64,000 nucleotides of DNA from Bacillota bacterium (GTDB taxonomy: Bacteria; Bacillota; Clostridia; Clostridiales; Clostridiaceae): contig JAJXWH010000020.1 of NCBI GenBank assembly GCA_021781745.1, positions 21,867 through 85,866 of the forward strand, in the 5' to 3' direction. A program made the translations under genes and the position numbers. The notes under the pieces are model-generated. The model searched no databases. It had not been told where the DNA came from and saw only the letters and a program-made list of their open reading frames with translations. Below, one piece after another: positions 18,793 to 28,649 of this stretch (its first letter is position 1; each line of letters opens with the position of its first letter).

Positions 18793-19893
18793 TTATACCT
18801 CAATCGCTTTTTTTAAATATTCTATAGATGATTCTCTCAACCATTGCATTTTTTCTTTCACTAAACTGAAATCTGTGTTTAATAGCTTATCCACATTAAT
18901 TCCTTGACATGTAACTAAATGATCTGCTAATCCTAACTGTGCTAGCAAAGATGCCATTCTTGGATCTGGAGTACCAGTATGTATTGAAACATATGGTTTA
19001 CTATAAATTGTAGAAAATGCAGTACCATGAAAAGAATTTGTGACCACAAACTCAGCATTTTTAATCATGCTCAGAAATTCTAGTGGTCCAACGTCTAATT
19101 TTCGTTTAATTCCTTTAAACATAGCACGTGGAGGTGGTACTATATTAATAACTGAAAGTTTCATCTCTCTGGCAATCTTTTTCGCTGCTTCAATAACCTC
19201 CGCATTGCAATTCCAAGAAAATAAAAGAATATATTTTTCTTTCAATAAACGTTCTTTACAAATTTTATCATATTCTTCAGCATCAAGTAGTAATGTTGGG
19301 TCTAGTACTAATTCACAATTAATCCCCCTGGATTTCAGATATTCAACCCCACTTGTTTCTCTAACTGAAACCATATCAAACTGTTTTAGCCACGGCAGAA
19401 AAGTATCTTCATGATTAGGCGCTTTTTTTACCCATTTTCCAAAAGACGCTGCATAAGAAACTCGTCTCTGTGACTTAGGGAAGTTTAAAAAGAATATGGG
19501 ATTAGCTGCAGGTGCATCAGACTCGTCAAGATTCCATATTTGATCACTTCCACAAACTATACATTCATAATCTTCTGCATGCTTTGTTATTTCTTCTTCA
19601 GTTCTATATAATTTGCTGGTTATTAAACAATTTTGCGTATAACTATCAAATAGTTTCTGGCGCTTACTTAATTGTCTATAATATGGTATCCTTGAAACAA
19701 TTTTAATTACTTCTTTCAATCTTTTTGGCTTTCTGCTAAACATCTCTCTGCTTGCAAGAAAACGTTCTGTTTCAAAATTTATTATCTCACAATCTAAACA
19801 GTATTTTCTAATAGTAGTCTCTAAAGCATAAGCCTGAAGACTAGCACCGTAATTAAATCCAGTATGATAAGTCAATATTCCAACTTTTGTCAA
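18793..19893 (-). CDS. Polysaccharide pyruvyl transferase family protein
   Basis: About 366 residues of the CsaB/WcaK family, which transfers pyruvate from phosphoenolpyruvate to a sugar as a ketal. Seen: VGILTYHTGFNYGASLQAYAL at the start, CIVCGSDQIWNL near 110, RVSYAASFGKW, and TNSFHGTAFSTIYSKPYVSI near the C-terminus. The start is a TTG at 19893, eight bases after GGGAGG, and overlaps the stop of the flippase gene (TTGA), which indicates translational coupling. The frame is open further upstream only through the ribosome site. With the FrhB-like protein downstream it probably makes one glycan modification. Confidence 0.86.
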   Translation of the reverse strand: MTKVGILTYHTGFNYGASLQAYALETTIRKYCLDCEIINFETERFLASREMFSRKPKRLKEVIKIVSRIPYYRQLSKRQKLFDSYTQNCLITSKLYRTEEEITKHAEDYECIVCGSDQIWNLDESDAPAANPIFFLNFPKSQRRVSYAASFGKWVKKAPNHEDTFLPWLKQFDMVSVRETSGVEYLKSRGINCELVLDPTLLLDAEEYDKICKERLLKEKYILLFSWNCNAEVIEAAKKIAREMKLSVINIVPPPRAMFKGIKRKLDVGPLEFLSMIKNAEFVVTNSFHGTAFSTIYSKPYVSIHTGTPDPRMASLLAQLGLADHLVTCQGINVDKLLNTDFSLVKEKMQWLRESSIEYLKKAIEV

Positions 19894-21317
19894 TTGTATT
19901 TCCTCCCTTTCAAAAATCTTTTCATACTGATACATATTTCTTCTACACCAATATGTATCATCTCACTAAATGATAATTCCAACTCTCTATGTGCTTTGAT
20001 TGGCCATGCCCAAATATTATATAATGCTTGACTTAAAACCTGAGCAATAATTAATCCATATATACCTGAGTTTAGTGGGCCAATAAAAATAAAGGAAAAT
20101 ACTACACATAAAATTGCTGAAACCATAAATGCTTTAACATATGGTATTCTATTGGTACAAGAAAAATATGATGTGTAACAATTTCTAAATGTAAGCATAA
20201 ATTGATATACACATAGTCCTAATAAAACCGGAACTGTTACTATTGTTTCTGGTTTAACTAACCGTAAAAGAGGTAAGCCAACAAAAACAGTACCTAAAAC
20301 CCCCAAAATAAATATTCCTATAAATACAGTAACAATCATTGACATAAAACTTTTTAGCTTTTTCCTGTTGTTATTTATATATGCCTCTTGTAATCCTGGC
20401 TGATATGCAGTATATAATGTAGCTGCAATAGCTGCAATAGCAGAAGCTATTTGAACTCCAATTGAATAAACCCCTGTTTCTGAAAGAGATAAATACACAG
20501 AACAAATCAGTACACTTACTTGATTACAGAAATAATTGAATATTGAGATGGAACCATCCCGCCATGCATTATGCCAAACCACAAAAAATAAGTCTTTAAC
20601 CTGTTGTTTATCATGTTTTTCATTTATTTGTTTTAATCTTTCACCAATTCCGTGATACTGGTAAAACCTGAATTTTCCTAAAACTCGAAACAATGTCCCA
20701 TATACTAAATATGCTGCGCTAGCTCCTACAATACCCGCACCAGCAGCTAAGAATACTATTGTTACTATAATTTGTGCAGCACGAGCTATTACTGTATTCT
20801 TATTTGCTAAATCTATAGCACCTACACCTCTTAAAAATGAAGCATAATACCCATAATATAGATTTAAAAATGCAGCAATAGAATAAATAATCCAAGCGAT
20901 TATATGTTTATAACCAATAATCCCACGTGAAATATAGCATATATAGCTAGTTCCTATAGTAAGCAATAAAAGCAGTGCAAATAAGGATAAAATTAGATAT
21001 ATATACCGGCAAGTATATAAAACTCTTTTCATTACTTGAAAATTGGGTTCTCGTTCTTCTACAAACACAACGTTTTCTTTTCTTAATTCTTCTGCCCCGC
21101 TCCAACAATACGTAATATTACGAGCAAAAGTAACTGCAAACCCAAAATCAAATAAAGTGGCAATAGCCCCTATGCTTGTAAATACATACCACAAACCTAA
21201 CATATCTGCATCTAGATAATATATAATAAATGGTAACATTAAAATATTAGCAGTCATCGACATTATTGTTCCAATATAACTCCATATCAAGACTCTTTTT
21301 GTAACAGTTATTTTCAA
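19890..21317 (-). CDS. wzx: Polysaccharide flippase, Wzx type
   Basis: A 475-residue integral membrane protein with about twelve to fourteen hydrophobic segments, of the oligosaccharide flippase (MATE/Wzx) group. Typical features are the amphipathic start KRVLIWSYIGTIMSMTANILMLPF, YLDADMLGLWYVFTSIGAI and FDFGFAVTFARNI in the first third. It moves the lipid-linked repeat unit across the membrane. The start is TTG at 21317, eight bases after AGAGGAG. It lies between wzy and the pyruvyl-transferase gene. Confidence 0.88.
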   Translation of the reverse strand: MKITVTKRVLIWSYIGTIMSMTANILMLPFIIYYLDADMLGLWYVFTSIGAIATLFDFGFAVTFARNITYCWSGAEELRKENVVFVEEREPNFQVMKRVLYTCRYIYLILSLFALLLLLTIGTSYICYISRGIIGYKHIIAWIIYSIAAFLNLYYGYYASFLRGVGAIDLANKNTVIARAAQIIVTIVFLAAGAGIVGASAAYLVYGTLFRVLGKFRFYQYHGIGERLKQINEKHDKQQVKDLFFVVWHNAWRDGSISIFNYFCNQVSVLICSVYLSLSETGVYSIGVQIASAIAAIAATLYTAYQPGLQEAYINNNRKKLKSFMSMIVTVFIGIFILGVLGTVFVGLPLLRLVKPETIVTVPVLLGLCVYQFMLTFRNCYTSYFSCTNRIPYVKAFMVSAILCVVFSFIFIGPLNSGIYGLIIAQVLSQALYNIWAWPIKAHRELELSFSEMIHIGVEEICISMKRFLKGRKYN

Positions 21318-21349
21318 AATTCCAACTCCTCTTGTAAGCTACTTTTTAT

Positions 21350-22675
21350 CTAATAAATTTTTATTCTTAATTTATGTACTACTACAAATCTAAAAGTAAT
21401 ATAAATTAGAATAAAAATTAATAAGTAGTTCGATGTCCAAATATTAAAGGAAAAATCATCGTATCCAGCAAAATATAATACATGAATAAGGAAAATATAT
21501 ATAATAACAAAAAAATGATTTTCCTTTATGCTAGCAGCATACTTGATCTTAAAATAATATATATAATTAAATATAAATGAAACCAAGCTGGTCATTAACA
21601 AAACGCCTTTTAGCCCAAAATCCCAATACCATCTTCCTAATAATGTAACTGTATTGCCGTGCCACGAAAACGGTAAAAACGACATTATTTCTGTTCCCTT
21701 AGGAATAATGTCAAAAAACTTTAATATTGGAAATAGTCCTGGAAAAGATACTTCTCCCCAGCAAGAAGATGTATATTGATTTTTTACTATTATATTGAAA
21801 TAATATATACCTGTAGATAAATAATTACTTGCAGCTTCATATATTGTTTCACTTTCTTTTCTTCCTACCATCCTACCCACAAGATAAAACAGTGGAATCA
21901 TAATCAAAATTACTGTAACAGATACTTTAGCATACTTCCTTTTTTCTTTTTTAACTTGACTTCTTCTTTTTTTATAAGTGTTACATATATAACTACATGT
22001 TAGCCAAGCAACAAGAAAGAATAACGAACTCTGACGTCCGCCAGAAAATAGTAATCGAAATATAATATATTCAGCAAATGACACTAAATATATTCGTTTC
22101 TCTTTAAGATACATTTTTTTGATACTATTGTTGTATATATATGCATACAAAATAATATAGTTTAATGCTAGTAATACTTTATTTATCTGTGATAAGATCA
22201 TTCTTCCACCGCCCAAACTGGCCGCTTCTAAATTAACCATTTTTTTGTATCCTGCCATAATAGAGTTCCAGGAACTTCCTCCACCATAGCTTAGAATAAT
22301 CGCTAAGCTCCATAATATACAAATTGCACCTAAAAAAATTGTGAAATACACAATCGATTTAGAAAGTTCTATAGGATGCCTTTCAATAATTGGTAGATAA
22401 TCATTTTTACTATTTACTTTAAATAACTTTGCAGCAATCCTAATAATAAGTTCAGTAGACAAAAAAGTAATAGATGAGTACATGAATACAAAAAATGTAT
22501 TGATATCTAATAATGTCATTCCCCATTCTTTAGCTAATACCACAGAACATCCTACGCATAGAAAAAAAGAAGCAAAATAAATAAAACTTGGAGATGAAAA
22601 GTCAGAATTTGATAAAATACATGCTATAATAACAAAGATACCAAACATAAATAAAGCATAAGTTATTGATATCAT
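21350..22675 (-). CDS. wzy: Oligosaccharide repeat unit polymerase, Wzy type
   Basis: A 441-residue membrane protein with ten or more hydrophobic segments and a large loop in the middle to late part, as in O-antigen and capsule polymerases. The segment RLLFSGGRQSSLFFLV near residue 205, with the Arg in a GGRQS loop, and SFPGLFPILKFF are of the kind seen in Wzy proteins, which are otherwise very divergent. Position between a GT9 gene (4-base ATGA overlap at 22672) and wzx supports the call. It would polymerise repeat units on the outer face of the membrane. Confidence 0.82.
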   Translation of the reverse strand: MISITYALFMFGIFVIIACILSNSDFSSPSFIYFASFFLCVGCSVVLAKEWGMTLLDINTFFVFMYSSITFLSTELIIRIAAKLFKVNSKNDYLPIIERHPIELSKSIVYFTIFLGAICILWSLAIILSYGGGSSWNSIMAGYKKMVNLEAASLGGGRMILSQINKVLLALNYIILYAYIYNNSIKKMYLKEKRIYLVSFAEYIIFRLLFSGGRQSSLFFLVAWLTCSYICNTYKKRRSQVKKEKRKYAKVSVTVILIMIPLFYLVGRMVGRKESETIYEAASNYLSTGIYYFNIIVKNQYTSSCWGEVSFPGLFPILKFFDIIPKGTEIMSFLPFSWHGNTVTLLGRWYWDFGLKGVLLMTSLVSFIFNYIYYFKIKYAASIKENHFFVIIYIFLIHVLYFAGYDDFSFNIWTSNYLLIFILIYITFRFVVVHKLRIKIY

Positions 22676-23721
22676 AAATTTTCACCTAAACTATCTATAA
22701 TTTTTTCATAAACTCTATTAACTGTAATTGTCTCCATACATTTTCTATTATCACATTCTATAGCGTAAGCTTTACCATAACAGGGTGCACATTCAGTCTT
22801 CCCCCAAATCACTTCCGAATAAGCTGAATATGGTTTCCATATATTAGGGTCAGTACCACCAAATAATGTAATAGTTCTCTTTCCTAATGCAGCTGCACAA
22901 TGCATCATTCCAGTATCTGCACCTACAACAATATCACTTTGATTTAAAATTGCTAAACTCTCCTTAATTGATGTTTTTCCTGCATAATTAATAACCCCTA
23001 ATATTGAAATTTTTTTGCTTATTTCTTCTAATTGCTGACTTTCTTTAATGCCCCCAATAAAGGCTACCTTTAAATTACTCAAACAAAGCTTTTGTGATAG
23101 AGATACCCAATTCAAAATTCCCCATTCTTTAATATTTTTCTTTATTTGAGCCCCACCTTTATTGTATATAGTAATGTTAGTTCCAAGACATATAGTTACT
23201 AACTTTTGTTCATTTTTTTCAATTTTTAGTATATCAGCAAACTTTTCTTTACAAAAAACATTTAAGTCTAGTTCAATTTTAGAATTAAATCTTTCTAATA
23301 ATCTTTCATATTGTTGTACAATGTGCATATTTTCATCAACTTGTATAGGATAATCAATAAATCCTGTTTTACCACTTATCTGCTTAATTACGCTCTTACA
23401 TCCAATAGCTTTGCATATTATACCCGGTAGTTTTCCAGCTTTAAAACTAGTTGTACAGCTAAAGCCATAATTGTATTTCTCTTTTCTCAACTCCAGTAAG
23501 ACTTTTAAAGACTGTAATGGCTTTTTTCTTGAATAAAACCAGCAAGTTTGAACATATTTTTGACATTCAATAATTTCAGATATAATTTTTGAGGAGCCTA
23601 AAGCATCACTCAAAATAAGATTAATCTTTGAATCTGGATAAATTTTTTTCAAAGCTTTTGCTAGTGATAATTCAATCACTGTATCTCCAATTCCAACTCC
23701 ACCAAAAATCAGAAAATTCAT
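22672..23721 (-). CDS. GT9 family glycosyltransferase (heptosyltransferase-like)
   Basis: A 349-residue GT9 protein. It begins with FLIFGGVGIGDTVIELSLAKAL, the glycine-rich acceptor loop of heptosyltransferases, and has the ADP-sugar-binding segment DIVVGADTGMMHCAAALGKRTITLFGGTDP near 265-295, followed by CAPCYG. The ADP-heptose pathway encoded directly upstream makes ADP-heptose its likely donor; that is inference. AGGAAAGG precedes the ATG. Confidence 0.88.
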   Translation of the reverse strand: MNFLIFGGVGIGDTVIELSLAKALKKIYPDSKINLILSDALGSSKIISEIIECQKYVQTCWFYSRKKPLQSLKVLLELRKEKYNYGFSCTTSFKAGKLPGIICKAIGCKSVIKQISGKTGFIDYPIQVDENMHIVQQYERLLERFNSKIELDLNVFCKEKFADILKIEKNEQKLVTICLGTNITIYNKGGAQIKKNIKEWGILNWVSLSQKLCLSNLKVAFIGGIKESQQLEEISKKISILGVINYAGKTSIKESLAILNQSDIVVGADTGMMHCAAALGKRTITLFGGTDPNIWKPYSAYSEVIWGKTECAPCYGKAYAIECDNRKCMETITVNRVYEKIIDSLGENL

Positions 23722-23781
23722 TATTATCTACCTTTCCTATACAATTAAATTTTTATATTAATGTCCTATTTTTTATTATTC

Positions 23782-24297
23782 CTATAACAAATCTAATTGT
23801 TTTGCAATTTCTAGCATCTCATTATCTATGGCATTTTTAGGAACAATAAATCCGCGGCATCCACTTTTTTCACAAATTGCAAGATCTCTTTGCTTATCAC
23901 CAATTGCTATGCTTTGATTCAAATCTATATCAAATTCTTTGACTGCTTGATTAAATAATCCTAACTTCGGTTTACGGCACTCACAATTTTTTCGGTATTT
24001 AGATATTAATGCATTTGGCAAATGAGGGCAATAATATACCTTTTCAATATATATGCCATTACCCTCAAGTTTCTTCTTCATCCAATCATTTAATTTAATA
24101 ACATCCTCTTCATTACAATATCCCCTGGCAATACACGACTGATTTGTTATAATAAACAGCTTGTAACCTTTATCTTGAAATATTCTTAGTGCTTCAATCA
24201 CTCCCGGAATAAACTCAAAATCCTCAATTTTATATAAATAATTTTTATCAACATTTATTGTTCCATCTCTATCTAGAAAAATCGCCTTACATACCAT
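23782..24297 (-). CDS. gmhB: D,D-heptose 1,7-bisphosphate phosphatase
   Basis: HAD-type phosphatase of 171 residues that removes the 7-phosphate of heptose 1,7-bisphosphate. DRDGT at residues 9-13 is the nucleophile motif, TNQS near 52, and a zinc loop with CPH...CECRKPKLG near 92-115 is the GmhB hallmark, followed by IGDKQRDL. The DxDGTIN/zinc-loop pattern separates it from histidinol phosphatase, which is the main alternative, and the gmhA-hldE-hldD neighbours settle it. AGGGG site before the ATG. Confidence 0.93.
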   Translation of the reverse strand: MVCKAIFLDRDGTINVDKNYLYKIEDFEFIPGVIEALRIFQDKGYKLFIITNQSCIARGYCNEEDVIKLNDWMKKKLEGNGIYIEKVYYCPHLPNALISKYRKNCECRKPKLGLFNQAVKEFDIDLNQSIAIGDKQRDLAICEKSGCRGFIVPKNAIDNEMLEIAKQLDLL

Positions 24298-24327
24298 AAT
24301 AATTTTTCCCCTGATTACTACAGCTTT

Positions 24328-25293
24328 CTAATATATTTCGAAATTTTTATTTAGGTGATTCTGAACATAATCCAACGCACCTTCTTCTAGATTCTTAAAT
24401 TCATCCACATACCCTACACTCCTGAGCTTCATCATCTCAGCTTTCGTATAATACTGATACTTCTCTTTCAATTGTTCAGGCATATCTATAAAAACAATGT
24501 TCGGTTCTAAATCTAAAGCACGGAATGTTGCTTCGGCAAGTTCTCTAAAACTCTGTGCTTTTCCAGTTCCTACATTAAACAAACCACTAACATCTGGATT
24601 GTCCAAAAGCCATTTTATAACTGCACATGCATCCTTAATATATACAAAATCTCTAAGTTGTCCACCATCTTCATAATTAGGGTCACAAGACTTAAACAAT
24701 TTAACAAATCCTGTTTCTTTAATCTGCTTAAATCCGTGAAAAATCATACTAGCCATAGATCCTTTAAAATACTCATTGGGTCCATATACATTAAAAAATT
24801 TAAGACCACAATGCTGTTTAGGAAATTCTGTCTGCTTTTTTACCCACAAATCAAACAACTGTTTTGAATAACCATACCCATTTAAAGGTATCAAATTATC
24901 AATGTTTATATTATCATCAAATCCTTGACTTCCATCACCATAGGTTGCTGCAGAACTAGCATATATAAAACTAATCTGCTTTTCTCTACAATAATTCCAT
25001 AAAGTCTTAGTGTATTCAAAGTTATTGTTCCATAAATAATCAAAATCTCTTTCTGTAGTCGCCGAGCAAGCCCCCATATGAATAATAGCAGTAATTCCCT
25101 CGTATGATGATAACTTATCTAGGAACTTATTCTTATTCACATATTCAATATATTTTTTATTTCTCATATTCATCCACTTGTCTGTAGTCATAATATTATC
25201 AACTATTATAATATCTTCAATTCCTACATCATTTAATGTTCTAACAACACAGCTTCCAATAAAACCTGCCCCACCTGTTACTATAATACTCAT
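24328..25293 (-). CDS. hldD: ADP-L-glycero-D-manno-heptose 6-epimerase
   Basis: Converts ADP-D-glycero- to ADP-L-glycero-D-manno-heptose. The 321-residue short-chain dehydrogenase has VTGGAGFIGS at the N-terminus, IIHMGACSATTERD near 72-85, YASSAATYGDG and YGYSKQLFDLWV (Tyr-x3-Lys), and FFNVYGPNEY-type residues, all typical of HldD. The ATG directly follows the TAA of gmhA, with GGAGGAG inside the end of gmhA, so the two are coupled. Confidence 0.95.
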   Translation of the reverse strand: MSIIVTGGAGFIGSCVVRTLNDVGIEDIIIVDNIMTTDKWMNMRNKKYIEYVNKNKFLDKLSSYEGITAIIHMGACSATTERDFDYLWNNNFEYTKTLWNYCREKQISFIYASSAATYGDGSQGFDDNINIDNLIPLNGYGYSKQLFDLWVKKQTEFPKQHCGLKFFNVYGPNEYFKGSMASMIFHGFKQIKETGFVKLFKSCDPNYEDGGQLRDFVYIKDACAVIKWLLDNPDVSGLFNVGTGKAQSFRELAEATFRALDLEPNIVFIDMPEQLKEKYQYYTKAEMMKLRSVGYVDEFKNLEEGALDYVQNHLNKNFEIY

Positions 25294-25887
25294 TTAATTC
25301 TCCTCCAACTTATTATCTATTAAGATTTTTTCTACTATTTCGCATATAATATGCACTATCATTATATGGCTCTCCTGAATTCTTGCTGTAACTTTACTTG
25401 GTACCACTATAGAATAATCCGCTAACTTACAAATTTGCCCTCCAGTACCTCCAAGCATACCAACTGTAAAGCCACCTATTTCTTTTGCTTTCAGCATAGC
25501 CTGGCATACATTCTTACTATTACCACTAGTACTAAAACCAATAAGTATGTCTTTATTTGTCATTAGTCCTTCAGTTTGGCGTGAGAATACCTCTTCATAT
25601 CCATAATCATTAGCAATTGCTGTCATTGTCGCTACATCTGCATTAAGAACTATTGCAGGCCAAGCTCTACGTTCCTGTTGAAATCTGCCAACAATTTCTC
25701 CTGCAAAGTGCAATGAATCACTTGCAGAGCCACCATTCCCACAGATAAGAAGTTTGCCACCATTAGAAATGGTTTTAGCAATCTTCTTCGAAATTTTCCC
25801 TATATTATCTAGCATATCCGAATTACTTACAATTGCCTGTTTGGCAACTATACTTTCTTTAATGCGCTCTTTAATCAATTTTTCCAT
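25294..25887 (-). CDS. gmhA: Sedoheptulose 7-phosphate isomerase
   Basis: First step of heptose synthesis: sedoheptulose 7-phosphate to D-glycero-D-manno-heptose 7-phosphate. The 197-residue SIS-domain protein shows ICGNGGSASDSLHFAGEIVGRF near 48-70, AIANDYGYEEVFSRQ, and GFSTSGNSKNV near 115-127; the family residues for metal and substrate (Glu and His) are in RIQESHIMIVH. AGGAGG seven bases before the ATG. Confidence 0.95.
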   Translation of the reverse strand: MEKLIKERIKESIVAKQAIVSNSDMLDNIGKISKKIAKTISNGGKLLICGNGGSASDSLHFAGEIVGRFQQERRAWPAIVLNADVATMTAIANDYGYEEVFSRQTEGLMTNKDILIGFSTSGNSKNVCQAMLKAKEIGGFTVGMLGGTGGQICKLADYSIVVPSKVTARIQESHIMIVHIICEIVEKILIDNKLEEN

Positions 25888-25906
25888 TAAATTGCCTCCT
25901 GTATTA

Positions 25907-27349
25907 CTACAAATTATATTTTATTTTGTTAATTACATTCGTTGTCGACTTCCCATCAACAAATTTAATAAGTTCTACTCGTCCACCATTTCCTTCTACA
26001 ATATCTTTTCCAACAACTTCATCTAACTTATAATCAGCTCCTTTTACAAGAACATCTGGCTGCACAACTTTTATAAGTTCGTATGGTGTATCATTATCAA
26101 AAATAACAATATAATCAACAAAAGATAATGCCGCCAATAATTCAACTCTATCATTTTCATTATTAATAGGTCGTTCCTCACCTTTTAGTTTTTTCACAGA
26201 AGCATCGCTATTTACACCAACAACGAGTATATCCCCCATTGTTGCGGCTTTTTCCAAATATCGTATATGGCCGATATGCAAAATATCAAAACAACCATTT
26301 GTAAACACAATTTTCTTATCAGGGTTGCGTTTTTTGATTAAATATGCATCTTGAAAAACTGTTTGTTTATGCATGCTTTCATGTTTATCAGCGTGTTCTA
26401 TTATATATCTCTCAACTTCGCTCAAAAGCACAGATGAAGTTCCAACTTTAGATACTTGAATTCCTGCTGCTATATTAGATATAAATATAGACTTATCTAT
26501 GTCCAAACCATTTGCCATACATGTACCAAGATAAGCAATAACTGTATCACCTGCACCAGTAACATCATATACTTCTACTGGAGTACTATTGACTTTGCTA
26601 TATTCCCCCAGCGTGTTTACTAATATCATCCCTTGATCTCCACATGTTGTTAAAACATATTGGACACTACATCTATCACAGAGCATTTTAGAGGCTTCAA
26701 CAATTTGAGCAAGAGTCTTGGCTGGCATGCCAGTCAAATCTCCCACTTCTTTAAGATTTGGTTTTAAAAGAAATGCTCCATTATATTTTTCAATTCTTGG
26801 ATCTTTAACATCTACAATAACTTTAATATTATTCTTCTTTGCTAATTTAATCACATTCTGTGTAAAAGAGTATGTAAGTAAACCCTTCATGTAATCAGAT
26901 AAAATAATTAAATCATACTTAAATATTTTAGCTTTTAATTTTTCAATTAACTCAATTTCTTCATTCTTAGAAATATCATTGGTGTTTTCTATATCAAACC
27001 TTAATAACTGCTGATGATTTGAAGTCAGAAATCTAGTTTTCACAGTTGTATTTCTTGACTCAGATAAAAGTATTAAACTAGAATCTATTTTATTTTCTTC
27101 CAACATTTTTAGAAAAGTTTTTCCATATGAGTCTGCACCAATAATTGTCATTATAGAAACAGATTGACCCGCAGCTATTAAGTTACCTGCTACATTCGCT
27201 GCCCCTCCAAGAGTGCTACGTTCCCCGCATTTCAAAAATACTGGAACAGGTGCCTCAGGTGAAATACGTTTTACATCTCCTTTATAATATGTATCAAGCA
27301 TTACATCACCTATTACTAAAATATTTTTCTTTTTCAAATCTGTATACAT
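25907..27349 (-). CDS. hldE: Bifunctional heptose 7-phosphate kinase / heptose 1-phosphate adenylyltransferase
   Basis: A 480-residue fusion of a PfkB-type kinase (residues about 1-320: GGAANVAGNL near 48 and the catalytic DVTGAGDTV near 262) and a cytidylyltransferase-fold adenylyltransferase (about 340-480: FTNGCFDILHIGHIRYLEKA with the HIGH motif, then GEERPIN and VDGKSTTNVI). It makes ADP-D-glycero-D-manno-heptose after the gmhB phosphatase step. Fusion length and order are those of the Gram-negative HldE. AGGAGG precedes the ATG. Confidence 0.95.
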   Translation of the reverse strand: MYTDLKKKNILVIGDVMLDTYYKGDVKRISPEAPVPVFLKCGERSTLGGAANVAGNLIAAGQSVSIMTIIGADSYGKTFLKMLEENKIDSSLILLSESRNTTVKTRFLTSNHQQLLRFDIENTNDISKNEEIELIEKLKAKIFKYDLIILSDYMKGLLTYSFTQNVIKLAKKNNIKVIVDVKDPRIEKYNGAFLLKPNLKEVGDLTGMPAKTLAQIVEASKMLCDRCSVQYVLTTCGDQGMILVNTLGEYSKVNSTPVEVYDVTGAGDTVIAYLGTCMANGLDIDKSIFISNIAAGIQVSKVGTSSVLLSEVERYIIEHADKHESMHKQTVFQDAYLIKKRNPDKKIVFTNGCFDILHIGHIRYLEKAATMGDILVVGVNSDASVKKLKGEERPINNENDRVELLAALSFVDYIVIFDNDTPYELIKVVQPDVLVKGADYKLDEVVGKDIVEGNGGRVELIKFVDGKSTTNVINKIKYNL

Positions 27350-27363
27350 TTTAACCTCCTCAT

Positions 27364-28548
27364 TTATATATACTTCATTACCCTATTCCAAACTTGATCA
27401 ACAGTAATATGCTCTATGCACATAATTGATTTTCCTAACTTAATTTTGTTAATACACTCTATATTACCAAATCCATATTTATCACTGCGTCTACGACACC
27501 CAAAACACTCTTTAGGTTCACAAATTACGCAATCTGGAATATATTGTCCCTCTAAAATTTCATCTAATTGATATGGGTAAATCAAATTGTAATCCATCCC
27601 TCCAAGAATACAAATAGATGGCGTATTTGTTGCCGCCGCTATGTGTATTGAGGCACTATCACACCCAACAAGAAGCTTTGCATTGAGTATCAACTCAACC
27701 CACTCTCTAAATCCCGTCTTACAAAGTAAATTAATTACTTTTTTAGGATTAATAACATTACTCATTAACGATTCCAGTTTATCATTTGCAACATTTGTTC
27801 CACATAAATAAATAAAATATCCCTTATCAACTAATTTATTTATAATATTTGCATAATTAGATAATTCCCACTCTTTTTCATATCTTGAAGAAACAGGTGC
27901 TATGACGCAGTAAGGTTTCTTTGTATTTATAGTTTTTTTATTTGTATTAATAGAAATCTGTGGCATATGAGCCAAGATACGTTCTTCACTGAAGTAATTA
28001 ATTACTTCAGTCATTGCCTTAATAATTGTGCAGTTCCCAGAAACTTGTATTCTGTTATTATATGCTAATGAATAAATGACACGTTTTAAAATACTTTGGA
28101 TTTTAATCGGATAATCTAACGTATATTTCTGAGTGCCTTTGATATTCATTGAAACAATGGCTGCTGAAATAGACTTTTGTGGTGCAATGACATAATCATA
28201 TTTTTTTGAAAGCACTAATTTATTTGATTCGTTAAAGTATTTATATTCACTACAATATCTGTTAAAATCTAACTCAACTATATCAGCATTTATTTCTATC
28301 CCACATGCGTATAGAAATTTAATAACTACTGGCTTAAATACAAATGTTACTTTATATCCCTTATTTACTGAAAACACTTCAATGTATTTCTTCATTGAAT
28401 CTAAAAAACATACTGCATCTCCAATGATTCCTGAAAACACAATTATAACTTCGTTATTAATATTATTGGTTTTTGATAAAAAAAAACTATTATAAAATCC
28501 TTTAAACAAGCTAATCAAAATGATTAGAATTTTATTTACTGTATTCAT
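27364..28548 (-). CDS. GT9 family glycosyltransferase, second copy
   Basis: About 394 residues, related to heptosyltransferases but more divergent than the copy at 22.7 kb. N-terminal GT9 loop is IIVFSGIIGDAVCFLDSMK; the donor-binding segment is LLVGCDSASIHIAAATNTPSICILGG near 295-320; a cysteine-rich tail (CVICEPKECFGCRRR) follows. A hydrophobic stretch at the N-terminus (ILIILISLFKGFY) could be a membrane contact. ATG at 28548 is twelve bases after AAGGAG; a GTG three codons earlier lies too close to that site. Likely transfers heptose or a related sugar. Confidence 0.8.
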   Translation of the reverse strand: MNTVNKILIILISLFKGFYNSFFLSKTNNINNEVIIVFSGIIGDAVCFLDSMKKYIEVFSVNKGYKVTFVFKPVVIKFLYACGIEINADIVELDFNRYCSEYKYFNESNKLVLSKKYDYVIAPQKSISAAIVSMNIKGTQKYTLDYPIKIQSILKRVIYSLAYNNRIQVSGNCTIIKAMTEVINYFSEERILAHMPQISINTNKKTINTKKPYCVIAPVSSRYEKEWELSNYANIINKLVDKGYFIYLCGTNVANDKLESLMSNVINPKKVINLLCKTGFREWVELILNAKLLVGCDSASIHIAAATNTPSICILGGMDYNLIYPYQLDEILEGQYIPDCVICEPKECFGCRRRSDKYGFGNIECINKIKLGKSIMCIEHITVDQVWNRVMKYI

Positions 28549-28649
28549 AATCAGCACCAGCTCCTTAACTAATTTTTTAAAGACAAAGCACTAATAGCTA
28601 CATGTAATCTTATCTACTACTCTAAAATAATATGAATAAGACAAATCAA

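Noticed and set aside
23782..24297. Histidinol phosphatase as an alternative for the HAD gene
   Set aside because: No his genes nearby; the zinc loop and the surrounding gmhA, hldD and hldE genes fit GmhB.
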